NCBI GenBank assembly: GCA_037127255.1
Contig: JBANSL010000004.1
Span: 87,378,627 to 87,442,626, forward strand
From: Persicaria tinctoria
Taxonomy: Eukaryota; Streptophyta; Magnoliopsida; Caryophyllales; Polygonaceae
Length of the DNA: 64,000 nt
Direction of reading: 5' to 3'
This document shows positions 12,569-26,834 of this stretch, one piece after another. Position 1 is the first letter of the stretch, and every line of letters starts with the position of its first letter. Made by a program: the position numbers and the translations under genes. The notes beneath the pieces were generated by a model. The model saw only the letters and a program-made list of their open reading frames with translations. It was not told the origin of the DNA and did not search any database.

Positions 12569-12776
12569 TTGATGCAGGGTGGAAAGGAGGTCCCGGGTTC
12601 GATCCCTACCTCCGCCCCTTTCCTTGGGGATTTATCCAAGGTTTACCTTGCTCCATACCAGTGGGTCGAGCCGGTCGGCGCAAGTCGGTTTATCTGGTAC
12701 GTGCCTCTTGCTGGCTGGGTCACGTGTTCGGGATTTACCACCAAAGTGGTTCCTCGTCAGCCAAAAAAAAAAAAAA
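12569..12776 (+). mobile_element. tRNA-derived SINE, family A
   Basis: Contains a pol III B box (GGTTCGATCCC at about 12596-12606) in a tRNA-like head. A GC-rich body includes GTGGGTCGAGCCGGTCGGCG, and it ends in A16 (about 12763-12778). Related copies lie on the minus strand at 51457-51688, 38097-38170 and 55171-55276. ORFs across it are by-products. No clear TSD was found, possibly because it landed beside the LINE tail. Confidence 0.72.
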
Positions 12777-13056
12777 AAGTAAGTCAATCGAACCTAATGT
12801 GCAGGAAGAATTAGGATATATAGGAAAGTCAACTCGAAAAGATACCTTGCAGTTGCACTCTACATGACAAGAAAGATACCTTCATACTGGATCTTCTTGA
12901 ATTTTGTCGTATCTCTATGATCGAATGGGTCCCACCAGGCCAGATTCTCTCCTTGATTCTTGTAGCTGTCAACTGATACTCCTTCAACCCCCTCCATGAG
13001 CTTTCAGATTCACTGGCTAATTAATTATATCATGATCAGATCAGCCATTATATGTG

Positions 13057-13070
13057 TATATAATATAAAT
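13057..13070 (+). promoter_or_regulatory. Probable TATA box of the DUR3 gene
   Basis: TATATAATATAAAT lies 83-96 bases before the DUR3 start codon. A start about 30 bases downstream would give a 5' UTR near 55 nt. Assigned by position and consensus only. Confidence 0.45.
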
Positions 13071-13152
13071 GGATCAAAACCCCAGCACCAAACAAGGCAC
13101 AAGAGAAGCTATCAAATCAAACAGTAAGGAAGGAAATTAAAGACACACAGAA

Positions 13153-16240
<3,088 letters not shown>

Positions 16241-16964
16241 GAAGCTATGGGATTTCACAAAATTTTCTAAGTTGTAAAGCAAAAGGAAGGAAGTTTTTGG
16301 CTTTGTTTGCTGTCAATGTGAAATGTAATCTTTGTGTTTTTTCTTCAAAAAAAATATGTATGTTTGGAACTGTTGCAGTATATGGTGTTGAAATTCATAT
16401 ATTTGTTAAACCTAGCATGCAGATTGACATGATTTATAATGTCTTCCTCTTTGGTGATCATCGTTGAGATGCGTGTTGGATGGCCAAAAGTTCATCCTAC
16501 ACCTTGGCTTAGGTTTTTGTGTAATAGCTCCGAAGGTAGATCTGAAACTACCTTGTGTAACCCTGACACGTGTTACTAAGTTTTTTTTATGACTTGTTTG
16601 GTTAAACATTAGAAGTATATACCAGTATAATTCATGTGAAATTACTTCATAGGAACTCCAGAAAATATGTTTATTTAGATTTTAGAATGCATAAATTAAA
16701 ATGAGAGAAATGGAAATTTTCAATTATAAAGGTGGAATTGAGATTTACATAGGGGAACCAGCGGTGAGGATTATATAGTCTTTTTATTGGTAGTATTTTT
16801 TATTACTTAATTAAATCAATATCAGTATATTGTACTTTGTTTTAATAATTTTTAATCAATGAGAGTAAATAGATTATAGAATGGACTACAAAAGTGGACT
16901 AAACGATCAATCATGACCGAAAAACTAGGTAAGCAAACTTCCTCCTCCCAAATGAAAGAATTTA
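16241..16964. other. DUR3 3' UTR and intergenic DNA
   Basis: AATGTAATCTTTGTG (about 16323) followed by an A-rich stretch is a likely polyadenylation zone about 80-100 bases after the stop. The rest is AT-rich with no gene or defined repeat. Confidence 0.45.
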
Positions 16965-17315
16965 GGGTGTGTTTGGTAACGATATCTAGATATCAAGATA
17001 TCGATATTGGTGATATCTTGATATCAAGATATCGATATCGGGCGATATGGATATCAAGTGATACCTCCAAAAAAATGAATATATCAAAATAGGCCAAATT
17101 TGATATCTAGATATCAACTGATATCGATATCTGACTCTTACCAAACACAGATATCAGATACCACTTGATATCAAGTGATATAGTATGCATATCAAACACT
17201 AGATATCGATATCAGTTAAAGTGATATCGATATCTAGCCCTGCCAAACACTAGATATCAGATATCGGAGCTGATATCTAATATCTGATATCTAGATATCA
17301 TTATCAAACACACCC
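16965..17315. mobile_element. Tourist-like MITE built of GATATC palindromes
   Basis: TIRs GGGTGTGTTTGGTAA (left) and its near complement TTATCAAACACACCC (right) are flanked by TTA on both sides, as for PIF/Harbinger-derived Tourist MITEs. The 351-bp interior holds about 23 GATATC hexamers by my count, joined by short spacers. Internal copies of CCAAACACTAGATATC look like earlier termini. Non-coding. Confidence 0.8.
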
Positions 17316-17318
17316 TTA

Positions 17319-18789
17319 AATTCTCTGAATTTTCCCATGACAATGTTTTACTCCGTAAGAGTTTAAGCTACTTGCTGGGTTAATTGAGTTTCAAGTGCTG
17401 ATTTAGGACATGTTTGGCACAAGCTTATTGGAGTTTTTCAAAGAGTTGTGATAAAGTTTTTCACATTATTCAAATATTTTTTTTTACAAAACTCGATGCA
17501 ATTTATCATGTCAAATAAAAATTTACTGTTTTACTTTATCGACAACGTCAAAAAAAAAAATATTTTAAATTCATCTAGATTTTAACTTTAACTAAGCTGC
17601 GGTTTCATGTTTCAAATCTTGGGTTATAATAAATGGGCTTTGTGGGCTCACAAGGCCCAAATATGCAAGTGTATGAGCGACACCTTCGTGCTAACGGGCC
17701 CTTAAATTTAGTACTCTCAAAAGTGTATATACAGAAATAATAGAACAAATTATTCTGGTTAATGGTTCGAACCCCACCTTCTTGATAACGACTACATATA
17801 TATGCAACTATCAAGCTCGTGACATTGTCATCCTTGGTCTATTAAAAGTACAACTGTACAAGTCTATTAGTCTTGGCCCAACCAACTTTGATAAAAACGA
17901 CAACACGAGTCATTTCTCTTTAGATAATTCGACGTTCGATTTTCACTGATATATTTTATACATTTTTTTAACTCCTTAAACTACGTGTACAAAAGTAAAA
18001 AGTCTAACGAGGAAATATGATTTTGAAAGCCTATTTAAACTCCAATCCATATTGTAGTATATTAGGTGGTTCACTCAATTTTTTATTCTTTATTTTTTTT
18101 GTATAAGTAAATGACTTAATATATTGGATAATATGTTGTCTGGTAATTTAAGAGGCGATGAATCAACGGACAAGCTATATGTCAACGTACAACACACAAA
18201 AAATACAAAGTTTACCAATGGGATGTGATTCAATATGCCTTTATTTTTTACTCGTTTTTTTAGTAAGGTTGAAGCTGAAGGAAAGGAATTCAGAGTTCAG
18301 ACTATGTTGGAGGGATTTTTCTTTTTTTACTGCACGGTGAATCCTACTAGGAAGCTTGTTTACCGAACTTTCTTCGGAATAACAAAATGGAAGTACCAAA
18401 TTGGGTAAAAGTGAATGATGTCTTATCTGTCCTCTCTTTCCCTTTAAATGCAATACATCTCACATGTTGGTTTACGTTACCACGAAGAGTAGTTCACTCC
18501 ATTTGAATAATTTACCCATATTGACCTACTCTCTCGGTTCGGTTAAACATATAACTTTACTATTTACGCACATTTTTAGGGAAAAAAAACTATATAAAAT
18601 ATCTAATTTTTTAATAATTTTTTCAATAATTTTGTAGTACAAAAGGTCATACAACATGATCCAATTTATCATAATCAATTCATCATAAACTATTGTCGAG
18701 TACCCACATCAAAAAAATTAATGTGTGTAATTACTAATTAAGTAATTAGAATATCCGATTTTGAATTAAAATAGGTTGAAGTAGTAGTA
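17319..18789. other. AT-rich intergenic DNA, no gene seen
   Basis: No ORF with a recognisable domain in either strand. A tRNA-like B-box match (GGTTCGAACCCC, about 17765) stands without a recognisable A box and may be an old SINE remnant. Confidence 0.4.
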
Positions 18790-18985
18790 TTTTTTTTTTT
18801 TTGACGCTGAATAAAGATTAGGTCGGGTCTGCCGCTACAGAAGCCCTTCCTAATGCATCCTTCCGGACGAGAACAAGCAGTTCTGGATCATCTTCACAGC
18901 AATCGTCGGCAGAGAATGCATGGGCACTACGAGCAAGATAGTCAGCCACGACATTTGATTCTCTGAAAATATGACGAATAGCAAC
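18790..18985 (-). pseudogene. 5'-truncated LINE (L1-type) tail with RNase H C-terminus
   Basis: The minus strand encodes VAIRHIFRESNVVADYLAR and ends RKDALGRASVAADPT-stop at 18818-18820, followed by a short 3' end (CAGCGTC) and poly(A), seen as poly(T) at about 18790-18802. The layout matches the end of a plant L1 polymerase plus tail. Only about 60 codons remain. Confidence 0.75.
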
Positions 18986-19130
18986 ACAAGAAAATGACGT
19001 AATTACCTTTTAGCTCTACTGCTCTAGTCTGCAAAAACATTTTTAATTAAATGTACAATAAGGGTTGACACTTGAGACTGTATTTATTATAATTGGTAAA
19101 ATGCCCATTAATTTTTACCTATATCATATA

Positions 19131-19655
19131 CTCCCTCCGTCTCATACTCCCCCGTCGTAAAATACATGGTCTTTTACCACTTTGCACAAGTTTTTATAAA
19201 ACACTTTACTTTAAAAATAAACATCATCATTACTCTAACTTTTACATAAATTTTATTACTCTGTATTTTTTAACACCCACTACACATTTTAACCAATCAA
19301 ATTATTTTAAAAAGTCAACAGCACACAAACCAATACAAATCATTATAACTTCCTACCTAGAAAACATAAAAGACCATATATTGTTTGACAAAATTTTACC
19401 TCTAAAAACCCATGTATTGTTGGACGGAGGGAGTATTAAATATCGTTTGTCTTTTTCTGCACGCTTTTTAAGGAGCAAAAAACTCTATGAAATATTATTT
19501 TTTTAATTAATTTTTTTTATATATTTTATACTTATTAGTAATAAGTATAAAATATATATAAAAAATTAATTAAAAAAATAATATTTTATAGAGTTTTTTG
19601 TTTCTTAAAAAGCGTGCCGAAAATTAAAACGACATTTAATTTGAGACAGAGGGAG
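19131..19655. mobile_element. Stowaway MITE carrying a second Stowaway MITE
   Basis: The outer element has CTCCCTCCGTCTCA at the left and TGAGACAGAGGGAG at the right, each next to TA. After 14 bases it is broken by the inner element. Its body from 19436 on closely resembles the MITE at 1870-2104 (central ATTAGTAATAAGT, AGCGTGCCGAAAAT). Confidence 0.85.
19147..19433. mobile_element. Inner Stowaway MITE nested near the end of the outer one
   Basis: TIRs CTCCCCCGTCGTAAAATACA and the near complement ending GGACGGAGGGAG, with TA on both sides (19145-19146, 19434-19435). Length 287 bp. A 137-codon ORF running through it has no known domain and is chance. Confidence 0.82.
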
Positions 19656-19787
19656 TACAAACTAATTGTAATTCTTAATGATAAACCTCTTACCATTATT
19701 AATCATAAAAACCCTTTACCAATTTAATTGATAATCAAAATAATCAGTTAATAAACCATAAAACCCTTTTCAAATTACCTTCAATGA

Positions 19788-19832
19788 ACTAGATTGACAT
19801 ACGTCAAAAAAAAAAAAAAAACTAGATTGACA
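19788..19832 (+). repeat. Micro-insertion: TACGTC plus poly(A) between 12-bp direct repeats
   Basis: ACTAGATTGACA at 19788-19799 is repeated at 19821-19832. Between them are TACGTC and 15 A residues. It resembles a LINE tail (the LINE at 18.8 kb also ends in CGTC before its A run) truncated to six bases. Confidence 0.65.
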
Positions 19833-19954
19833 AAATTTTCAAGACTTCGGTATTTCAATTTTTTTTTAGCTGTCTTTCGAAACATTCCATAATTATTTTG
19901 TCGAAAATGAGAAAAAAAAAAACTCTCCTACCAATAAACTAAATTATACTACTA

Positions 19955-20414
19955 GCAATGTTTGACTTGGGTTTGGTTTTGCGGCCTGGTGGGCTGTGTT
20001 GTTCTTATTGTGATGCAGGCCTCATGTGAACGGTGTTTGATTTGTTGTATCCGAAGACGTCGTGGATTTGCGATCGATATCTGATGGCTCTTCAGAGTCC
20101 ATAATCTGAGATGCCCGCTTGTGTCCCCAGAGTTCTGTGTGCGTCCTCCGTTAGCTGATGGATTCGTTTGTCGTGTTGCTTTTGTTTTACAGTGTAGGAT
20201 AGCTAGCACTTTTATTTTATTTTCACACTTTCATTTCTGTCATTGGTTTCGTGTTATTTCCTTTCTGTCATTTGTTTCGTGTTATTTCCTTTATGTCATT
20301 TGCTTCGGTTATTTGTTTTGGTTGTACATGATGATTAGTCTATCTACCGGCTTTCTCTAGACTTGTCTAGAGAACCGAATTCTTATCTTGCTTCAAAAAA
20401 AAAAACAAAAAAAA
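19955..20414 (+). mobile_element. Poly(A) retroposon, probably a 5'-truncated LINE
   Basis: Flanked by a 19-bp direct repeat (19936-19954 and 20415-20433, one mismatch) and ending CTTGCTTC followed by A-rich sequence. TSD length and A tail are those of target-primed reverse transcription. No long ORF, so the parent may be a LINE 3' UTR or a host transcript. Confidence 0.7.
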
Positions 20415-20460
20415 AAACTAAATTATATTACTACTTCCCGTTATTTATGAATAATATTCG

Positions 20461-20624
20461 TCCTCGGTTTAGTTATTTTTAGTTTCGCTTTTGTAGAGCT
20501 CTTGCCTGTGTTTTGCACCATCTTTGTATTTTTGTGTTTGTTTTGACGGTTATCCGTCTGCTGTCGGCCCTTCGAGGTTCAGGTACGTCTGACCTCGAAT
20601 TCTTTCCTAATCAAAAAAAAAAAA
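20461..20624 (+). mobile_element. Second poly(A) retroposon
   Basis: A 164-bp insert ending TTCCTAATC plus A12, flanked by GAATAATATTCG at 20449-20460 and 20625-20636. It lies 15 bases past the end of the TSD of the first retroposon. Non-coding; parent not recognised. Confidence 0.75.
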
Positions 20625-20670
20625 GAATAATATTCGCCTAAGTTAAAAGAAAGGAAAAAGTTGGCTATAA

Positions 20671-21047
20671 GGGCTTGTTTGGTATCGATTACCAGGAATC
20701 AAAAACTGGGAATCGGAATGAGTGATTACTGATTTGCTGTTTGGTACGACAAAACCCGGAATGAAATTGATTACTGGGTAATCCACTCATCCCCAATTTC
20801 ATGCCATTTTCATTCCTCGAGTTTAGGTGGGTAATGAGTCATTCCCAATTTCCCACCCTCTCAGCTCAAACCCAACAGTGCCTCCATCTTCCTCGAGGAC
20901 CTCGACTGTCTGCGCCGCTGCTGCCACAACCATCGGCTGCCGCCACTTCCACCACCACCACTGGTTGCCACCTCCACCGTCCGACACCGGTGTAACCCCC
21001 ATCGTACAGATATGAGATTTCCGCCCCCATCCTCGTCGTCGTATCTG

Positions 21048-21120
<73 letters not shown>

Positions 21121-21711
21121 CACCATCTTCAATGCCCGCCGCCGCTGCTCCGGTCGTCGTTGCTGCTCCGGCCGCCGCTGCTCCTCCTACACCTCTCTCT
21201 CTGTACTTTGGCCTACCCGACTCAGATCTAGCGATTTGCTTTCCCATCGCTACCCCGACTCTCCAGATCTGGCGATTTGCTTTCCTTCGACGACCACATG
21301 CCGTCCTCCTCCCCCAGACCCGCTTTCCCCATCGCTGCCCTCCTTGTGTAATTTTACCCTAATCCTCAAATTGCTTCCACATCTGGAGATTTGGGTCCCC
21401 ATCGCTACCCTGCTTTCCCCAGATCTGGCAATTTGAGTTCCAAATCCTCAAATTGCTTCCACATGTGATGAATTTTTGGAATGGAATTTGTTGAATTTGT
21501 GTAATTGTACCCTAATTTTGAGTTGATTTGAGAAATTGAAGTTGTGTTCTTTATAAATTTGGTAAGTTGATTTTGTATATTTTTCGGTTAAAATTTTAAA
21601 TTTCTCATTCCGACATTATACCAAACAACATGCTCAAGTAATGATTTATTCCCAATTTTGATTCCGATTCCCATTCCGATTCCGATTACTGCACTCATAC
21701 CAAACGGGGCC
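20671..21711. mobile_element. Tourist-like (PIF/Harbinger) element of 1,041 bp
   Basis: TIRs GGGCTTGTTTGGTAT and ATACCAAACGGGGCC are flanked by TAA on both sides. GATTCCGATTCC-type repeats lie next to the right end and their complements near the left. The interior has a GC-rich segment (20.88-21.45 kb) with repeated CAGATCTGGCGATTTGCTTT-like units and a long CT microsatellite. ORFs up to 128 codons come from the repeats. No transposase, so non-autonomous; the GC-rich middle could be captured host sequence. Confidence 0.72.
21051..21118. repeat. (CT)n microsatellite
   Basis: About 34 uninterrupted CT units inside the Tourist-like element. On the opposite strand it creates an artificial Arg-Glu repeat ORF. 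Confidence 0.97.
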
Positions 21712-22053
21712 TAAGTATAACAAAAGTAGTAATGATGAGAGTCTTTTTGTCTTTGGCAAGAGTTCAGCCAATGGCAGTTAAAAAAAAAAAAGGGGGTAAA
21801 AAAAGAAGAGCCTCTTTTCACTTATCGTACACCAGTCCCCACCAGATTATAGCCTCTTGTCAGAGTCCCAGAACCCATTTACAGTAGCCAGAAAGCCCCC
21901 CCTTTTTTCAAATTCTTTTTTTATTTATTTTTTAAATAAATAATTACTCCGTAAATGAAACTACCCATCCAACCTGCAAACCTCACACTTCCCAACCCCA
22001 AAAAGCTTCTCCTCTTTTTGTTTTTCTCCTCACAGAGCTTCCTCAGTGCTTCA
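21712..22053 (+). promoter_or_regulatory. Upstream region and probable 5' UTR of the coiled-coil gene
   Basis: Short interval between the Tourist-like element and the coding start. TTTATTTATTTTTTAAATAAATAA around 21.92 kb may hold the core promoter, but no single TATA box can be chosen. An in-frame ATG at 21955 is possible but adds a segment with no clear family support. Confidence 0.35.
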
Positions 22054-24595
22054 ATGGCGGCCGTGGCGTCCGTTCCTCCACCCCCACCCCCATTGCACTC
22101 CACGCCGAGGAGAGATCAACGGGAAGGAGTAGTAGCAGAGGAGCCGGAGAGGCTGAGAAGCGTTGTTGAAGAGTTGTACTCCTCCTACTTGGGAGTCAGC
22201 TTTGCGGTTTTCCTCGCTCTTCTTCCGAAATCCGCGCTGTCTCTGTTCCCTACGATGCAGTGTAGGAACCAGTACCTGTCGCTGCGGCTACGGCAGGCGG
22301 AGGAGCAGCTCGCGGGGCTCAAGTCGCGCCGGCAGGAGGACTCCAAGGCCAACGCTAGGGTTGTTGAGATCTTCGCTAGTCACAGGAACGCTTGGCAGAA
22401 GGAGGAGAGGAAGCTGATCCAGCAGATCGATGAGTCCGGCGAGGAGATTGCGAGGCTGCGGGCGAGGGTTGTGGACCTGGAGAGGAGTGAGAGCGCGCTG
22501 TTGGGGGAGATTGAGGAGATGAAGAGGGAGATTGGGGAGAGGGATGAGCTTCTCAACTTCATGTCGATGAAAGCGGCGTCTTCCGTTGGGGAATTTGATG
22601 ATTTCGGTGGCGGTGGTTGCGGTAAGTACTTTAATGGCGGTATGGGGGAGGTTAGGGTTTCGGAGGGTGAGGAGAGGGAGTTTATTGGAGGTGAGAGAGT
22701 GAGGGATGGAGATGTGGGGCTGTTGTTTGAGCATAGTAATGGTGGGGGTGGCTTCGATCCCAGCTTCTTGTCTTCCATGGCTTCCAAGCTATGGTCTGAG
22801 AGATCTAATCCATGGCAGGTTTGGAACACTGATCTTCTACTACTTACAATGTTCTGCTTGTCTGTCAATTTTCACAATGTTCAAGTTGTTCCCTTGAATT
22901 GATTACTTTGTGACTGTGTTGAGTTCAGTCCTCTCTTGCATTGACTGGGTACATTTTGTCCATAGAAATTGAAAGTCTGAACTTTGACGGTTTCTGAAAA
23001 CCAGTGTTAGAAAATCATGTTGCAAAATTGAGGGCTAATTGATGCCAAAGGATGAATCTGTGTGGATTACCATCTCCCATCCAAACTAAAAATGTAGGAT
23101 CTGATATAATGTTAGATAGAGTTTGGTGATTGAGGTAGCGGGAACTCATCCAACCAAAAAAACACAAATTAACTAGTTCAGCAAACACTCAAATCATTTT
23201 CAGATTCAAGTTGTAGTTTGTCATTCATATCCAAAATTGAATTTCCAACTCGTCTTATCTTCCAACCCTCTTATTGCCATTTGTCCTCATCCTGTGATTT
23301 AAAATGGTCTTATCTTGTTTCCATTTGGGTTTCAAGTAAAACAAACTTTTTGAGCTTCGATTCATCATCAGCCCTTGTTTGTTAAAAATTATTGTCTGAC
23401 ACCCATAAAAAGACAATGTAACCTTATCACTATGCTTTATCTACAAGCTGCACTTTCTTCCTCCAATTTCAGCTACAGCCTACAAGTTACTGATGTTCTA
23501 GTTGGGATGATTTTCTCTGAATAATACTAACTTCTTTCTGTTGATCTTTACAGGATGTACAATATGCAGCGGTTGATACAACGTATCATACAAAACACTT
23601 CGTGGCAAGGTAAGTTTATCAAGTTGGAGTTTGCCGATTCACATCTTATAAATTCTCAAGTTTGTTTTCTATCTGTTAGGAGGGAGTCACCATGGAAGGT
23701 AGATGGTGAATCGACAGGGGTACCCTCTAAGCTAAAAGTGCTCGAACAAGAATTGTCAAATTTGGAAAGATTAGGGAAGGGTGATTTTTCAAAGGCTCCA
23801 TCGCTACTGAGGAAGCAGGCTAAGAGGTACCAAGATATTGCAGGAAAGATTGATGATCTTTGTCAACGAATGGTGAGCGTAACTGCCTAGAAAGTTCTAC
23901 ATTTTGTTTCTAATTTCATACCCTTATCTATCCTTATTTGATGCAAGCAAACTATAACTGTATCAAATGAGGCCATATGAAGTTATGATATGAAAAGCAA
24001 AGTAAAAAAATGAGCTACTTCGTACACTCTTATCTGGAACACATTTAAGGAATTTGACCCACCATGGTGTTGCATTGATGATTTGGATTTCAGATGGGTC
24101 CATGTATAGAGATATGATATCCCCTTAGCAATGTGTACTGTGAATCTGTTCATGATACTGGAAACCTAACCTTCCGAGTTCGTTGAAAGGTTTTGAAAGG
24201 TTTATGAAGCTGTAAATGACCTTTTATCTTCCCAATTTGTGCAGCAAGGAAGTGACCCGTGCGACACGTCCCTGAACCCGGAGTTCCGGACTCAGAGGCA
24301 AACAGAGTATCTGTTCGAAGCAATCCGCCTCCAGCAGCGTGCCGCTGAGACAGGGCAGAAACTAGTGGCTTTACAAGCTGACATAAATAGTGTTTATGCC
24401 GGGGATGAGCTTGGGTCCGGTACAAAGATCCCTACGCGGAGATCCCTGGACTGCATCCGGGGCAACTTCAAGGAGATCCAAAGAAATCTGGAGATATGGC
24501 TGGCCAGAATCATTGGAGACCTCGAAGGGATCCTTTCGAGGGATGGCGCCTCTCGTGTCAAGGAATATTATGTTTCTAGATGCCATTATGTCTAG
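22054..24595 (+). CDS. Plant coiled-coil protein of unknown function (4 exons)
   Basis: Exons 22054-22818, 23554-23609, 23680-23872 and 24245-24595 give 454 residues with all junctions GT-AG and frame kept. The exon 2 frame reads DVQYAAVDTTYHTKHFVAR; exon 3 continues RESPWKVDGESTG. The N-terminus has a proline run (PPPPPP), then a hydrophobic segment at about 46-65 (LGVSFAVFLALLPKSALSLF). An acidic/basic coiled coil follows at about 70-185 (RQAEEQL, IDESGEEIARLRARV, EIEEMKREIGERDELL). The C-terminal half has conserved-looking blocks FRTQRQTEYLFEAIRLQ and NFKEIQRNLEIWLARIIGDL and ends VSRCHYV. I recognise it as a conserved plant type of protein but no function or symbol. Start chosen at the second ATG (ATGGCGGCC); the ATG at 21955 would add 33 residues resembling leader sequence. 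Confidence 0.88.
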
Positions 24596-24982
24596 TTTTT
24601 CCATCTAACACGACATAGACGTCCCTCACTCAAAAACTGATGGTAGTTTTAAGTTTAGTGCCTCCGATATTTTGATCATCCTTGGGGCCATAAGTGAGCA
24701 TCTGAGGATTTCCATGTAAAAAATGAAATGTTGCTATGTTATGTTGTTTATATACTAAACCGTGTAGGTAGACGATCTCTTGTATTTTCGGTTCATAGGT
24801 GGGCACTAGGCCCATTACAATATGGGAGGGGGGTTCGAACTCGTGACTTACCGATTATTACACGTTATCCTTACCGACTAAGCTAGTAAGGCTTAATTAT
24901 GCAAAATTGGAGGCAGCAACTCAACAAATCGAAACTAGTCATTCCAGTGCAGGTGTGAGTTCATAGGGTTGTTAAATTGAGT
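24596..24982. other. 3' region of the coiled-coil gene with a minus-strand tRNA-like SINE remnant
   Basis: Read on the minus strand, about 24825-24900 has an A-box-like TAGCTTAGTCGGTAAGG and a B box GAGTTCGAACCCC, the arrangement of a tRNA-derived SINE (family D). The tail and TSD are not clear. The rest is 3' UTR or spacer. Confidence 0.45.
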
Positions 24983-25350
24983 GTGGATCCTCTACAACAC
25001 TCAATGCACCCTACGATGCACCACAAAATTATTTCGGGTGTAATTTTTCTTTTAAAAAAAATTTTAAAAAATATATTTACATTCCACATACTTATATTTA
25101 TATGTTTATAAACTTGTTTTGGGAAAAATCATGTTTTCAAAAAACATAAAATTTATTTTCTAATATAATTGATCTTTTAATTTTATAAATTTTTTCTAAA
25201 TGAATTTTTTTATAATAAAAGTTTATAAACATATAAATATAAGTATGTAGAATGTAAATATATTTTTTAATTTTTTTTTTAAAGTAAAATTACACCCTAA
25301 ATAATTTCGTGGTGCATCGTAGGGTGCACCGGGTGTTGTAGAGGATTCAC
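24983..25350. mobile_element. Foldback MITE with about 65-bp inverted repeats
   Basis: The left end (GTGGATCCTCTACAACAC, then ATGCACCCTACGATGCACC) and the right end (GGTGCATCGTAGGGTGCACC, then GTGTTGTAGAGGATTCAC) are reverse complements over about 65 bases. A second palindromic block around ATACTTATATTTATATG sits inside. No coding. Superfamily not assigned because no clean TSD is visible. Confidence 0.72.
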
Positions 25351-25393
25351 CCTCTGCTAAATTCAATTGAGATACTAGTATTTGGTAATCATA

Positions 25394-25630
25394 CTCCCTC
25401 CGTCCCACAATAGATGTCTTTTACTATTCATGCACGTTTTCTTAAGAAGATAAAAATTATATAAAATATCAATATTTTATTAAATATTTTTAGATAATAT
25501 CATACATATTACTAATAAGTATAGAATTATTTTTAAAAATTAATTAAAAAATGGATATTTTATATAGTTTTTAGCTCATTAAAAAGCGTGCATAAATAGT
25601 CCAAAGACAATTAATGTGAGACGGAGGGAC
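25394..25630. mobile_element. Stowaway-type MITE
   Basis: 237 bp; CTCCCTCCGTCCCACA at the left, GTGAGACGGAGGGAC at the right, TA on both sides. Contains the family core ATTACTAATAAGT and AAGCGTGCATAAATAG. Confidence 0.85.
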
Positions 25631-25881
25631 TATTTGTTAAAATAAGTGATACAGTCTAGCTAATGAAAAAAAGAATAAAATGAATAGATTTGTGAATAGA
25701 AAAGAAAAAAATAAATCCAAAAAATGTAAGTAGTTGAATATTCAATTTGAAAAACTAATTAAACTAAAATCGTATATTTACCTCGTTATAAACTTTATAA
25801 TACGGAGTAATAACCAAAACTCTAAAACGCTATTTATGTTGTCAAACAGATTAAGTAGATTTCAAGTAGGTGGCAGGTCGC

Positions 25882-26441
25882 TAGGGCTGTTATATGAGCT
25901 GAATAGCTCAGGATCGGCTCAAAAAAAACTCGACTTGAACTTGTTCACTAACCTAAACAAGCCGAGTTTGAGGAAAAGGCTACACATACACTTGGTGTAT
26001 GTATACACAATTTTTTTTTCTTGAAAATTTATTTTTCTAGGGTTCACCATTTAAAATTTAGGGTATCATTAGTGGTTATTGAAAACTTAAGGGTTTATTC
26101 TTTATAATATGAGTATAATAGAGTTTTAAAGAAAAAATTTAGGGTTAATTTTTACAAATTTAAAAGTAGTGGATAAATTTTACAAATTTTTACACAGGAA
26201 AAAAAGATACACCAAGTATCATCCTCCCGAGTTTGAACCATTCGATTTAGGCTCGAATAGCACGAATTCTATGGAATTTCTAATTTTTTTTTTAAATCAA
26301 TATGTTATGACCAAATAAAACTACTTAAAGCTCGGAAAAAATTCGGCTCGAGCTTACTCATTTACTAAAACAAGTCGAGCTTGAACAAAAAAGAAAGCTC
26401 GTTTAAAAATTGGCTCAAGCTCAGCTCGAATAATACCCTTA
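25882..26441. mobile_element. hAT-like non-autonomous element
   Basis: Ends TAGGGCTGTTATATGAGC and (complement of right end) TAAGGGTATTATTCGAGC. Flanked by 8-bp CAGGTCGC / CAGGTCAC (one mismatch), the target length of hAT elements. Repeated CTCGA / AGCTCG motifs lie near both ends. A block at about 25980-26220 has its own short inverted repeat (TACACTTGGTGTATG versus ATACACCAAGTATC) and may be a nested element. Confidence 0.6.
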
Positions 26442-26834
26442 CAGGTCACAGGCCAGAGACTATTCCGACACAATTAGCAAGTAATAAGCCACTCGGAAAC
26501 ACCCCTTGACAGTTGACATTAGTCGGAGATATGGGGTGTGCTTCTCAACTTCGTATTAATCGTATATTCTACTCTAAGCGAGATATACTTCGATTGACCT
26601 AGCCTGCTTTTATGCTCTGAAAGATATTTAAAGTGATACAGGAAATTTTTTAGTCCTAAATGCATAATGAATGGTCGATTCATACAATTTAAGACAATGA
26701 CCCAGTTCGAATAAGGTAGCCAGACGAAATATCAAGAACTGTGCTGGGAAACAACAAGTACATTAAGCATGCTGGAAACATGATTCGTCTTCTTAGTAGA
26801 CATAATACATTGAAGGTGTACTAATCCACTCAAT

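Noticed and set aside
17750..17790. tRNA gene candidate (GGTTCGAACCCC)
   Set aside because: No matching A box, acceptor stem or anticodon arm; at most an old SINE remnant.
20861..21247. 128-codon minus-strand ORF with an Arg-Glu run
   Set aside because: Produced by the CT microsatellite; no protein family.
21955..22053. Upstream in-frame ATG of the coiled-coil gene, giving a hydrophobic N-terminus like a signal peptide
   Set aside because: Sequence composition looks like leader; ATGGCGGCC at 22054 is in better context. Kept as an alternative only.
23555..23890. 111-codon ORF starting MYNMQRLIQR
   Set aside because: It reads across the exon 2/intron boundary in the wrong frame; the true frame DVQYAAVDTTYH joins exons 1 and 3.
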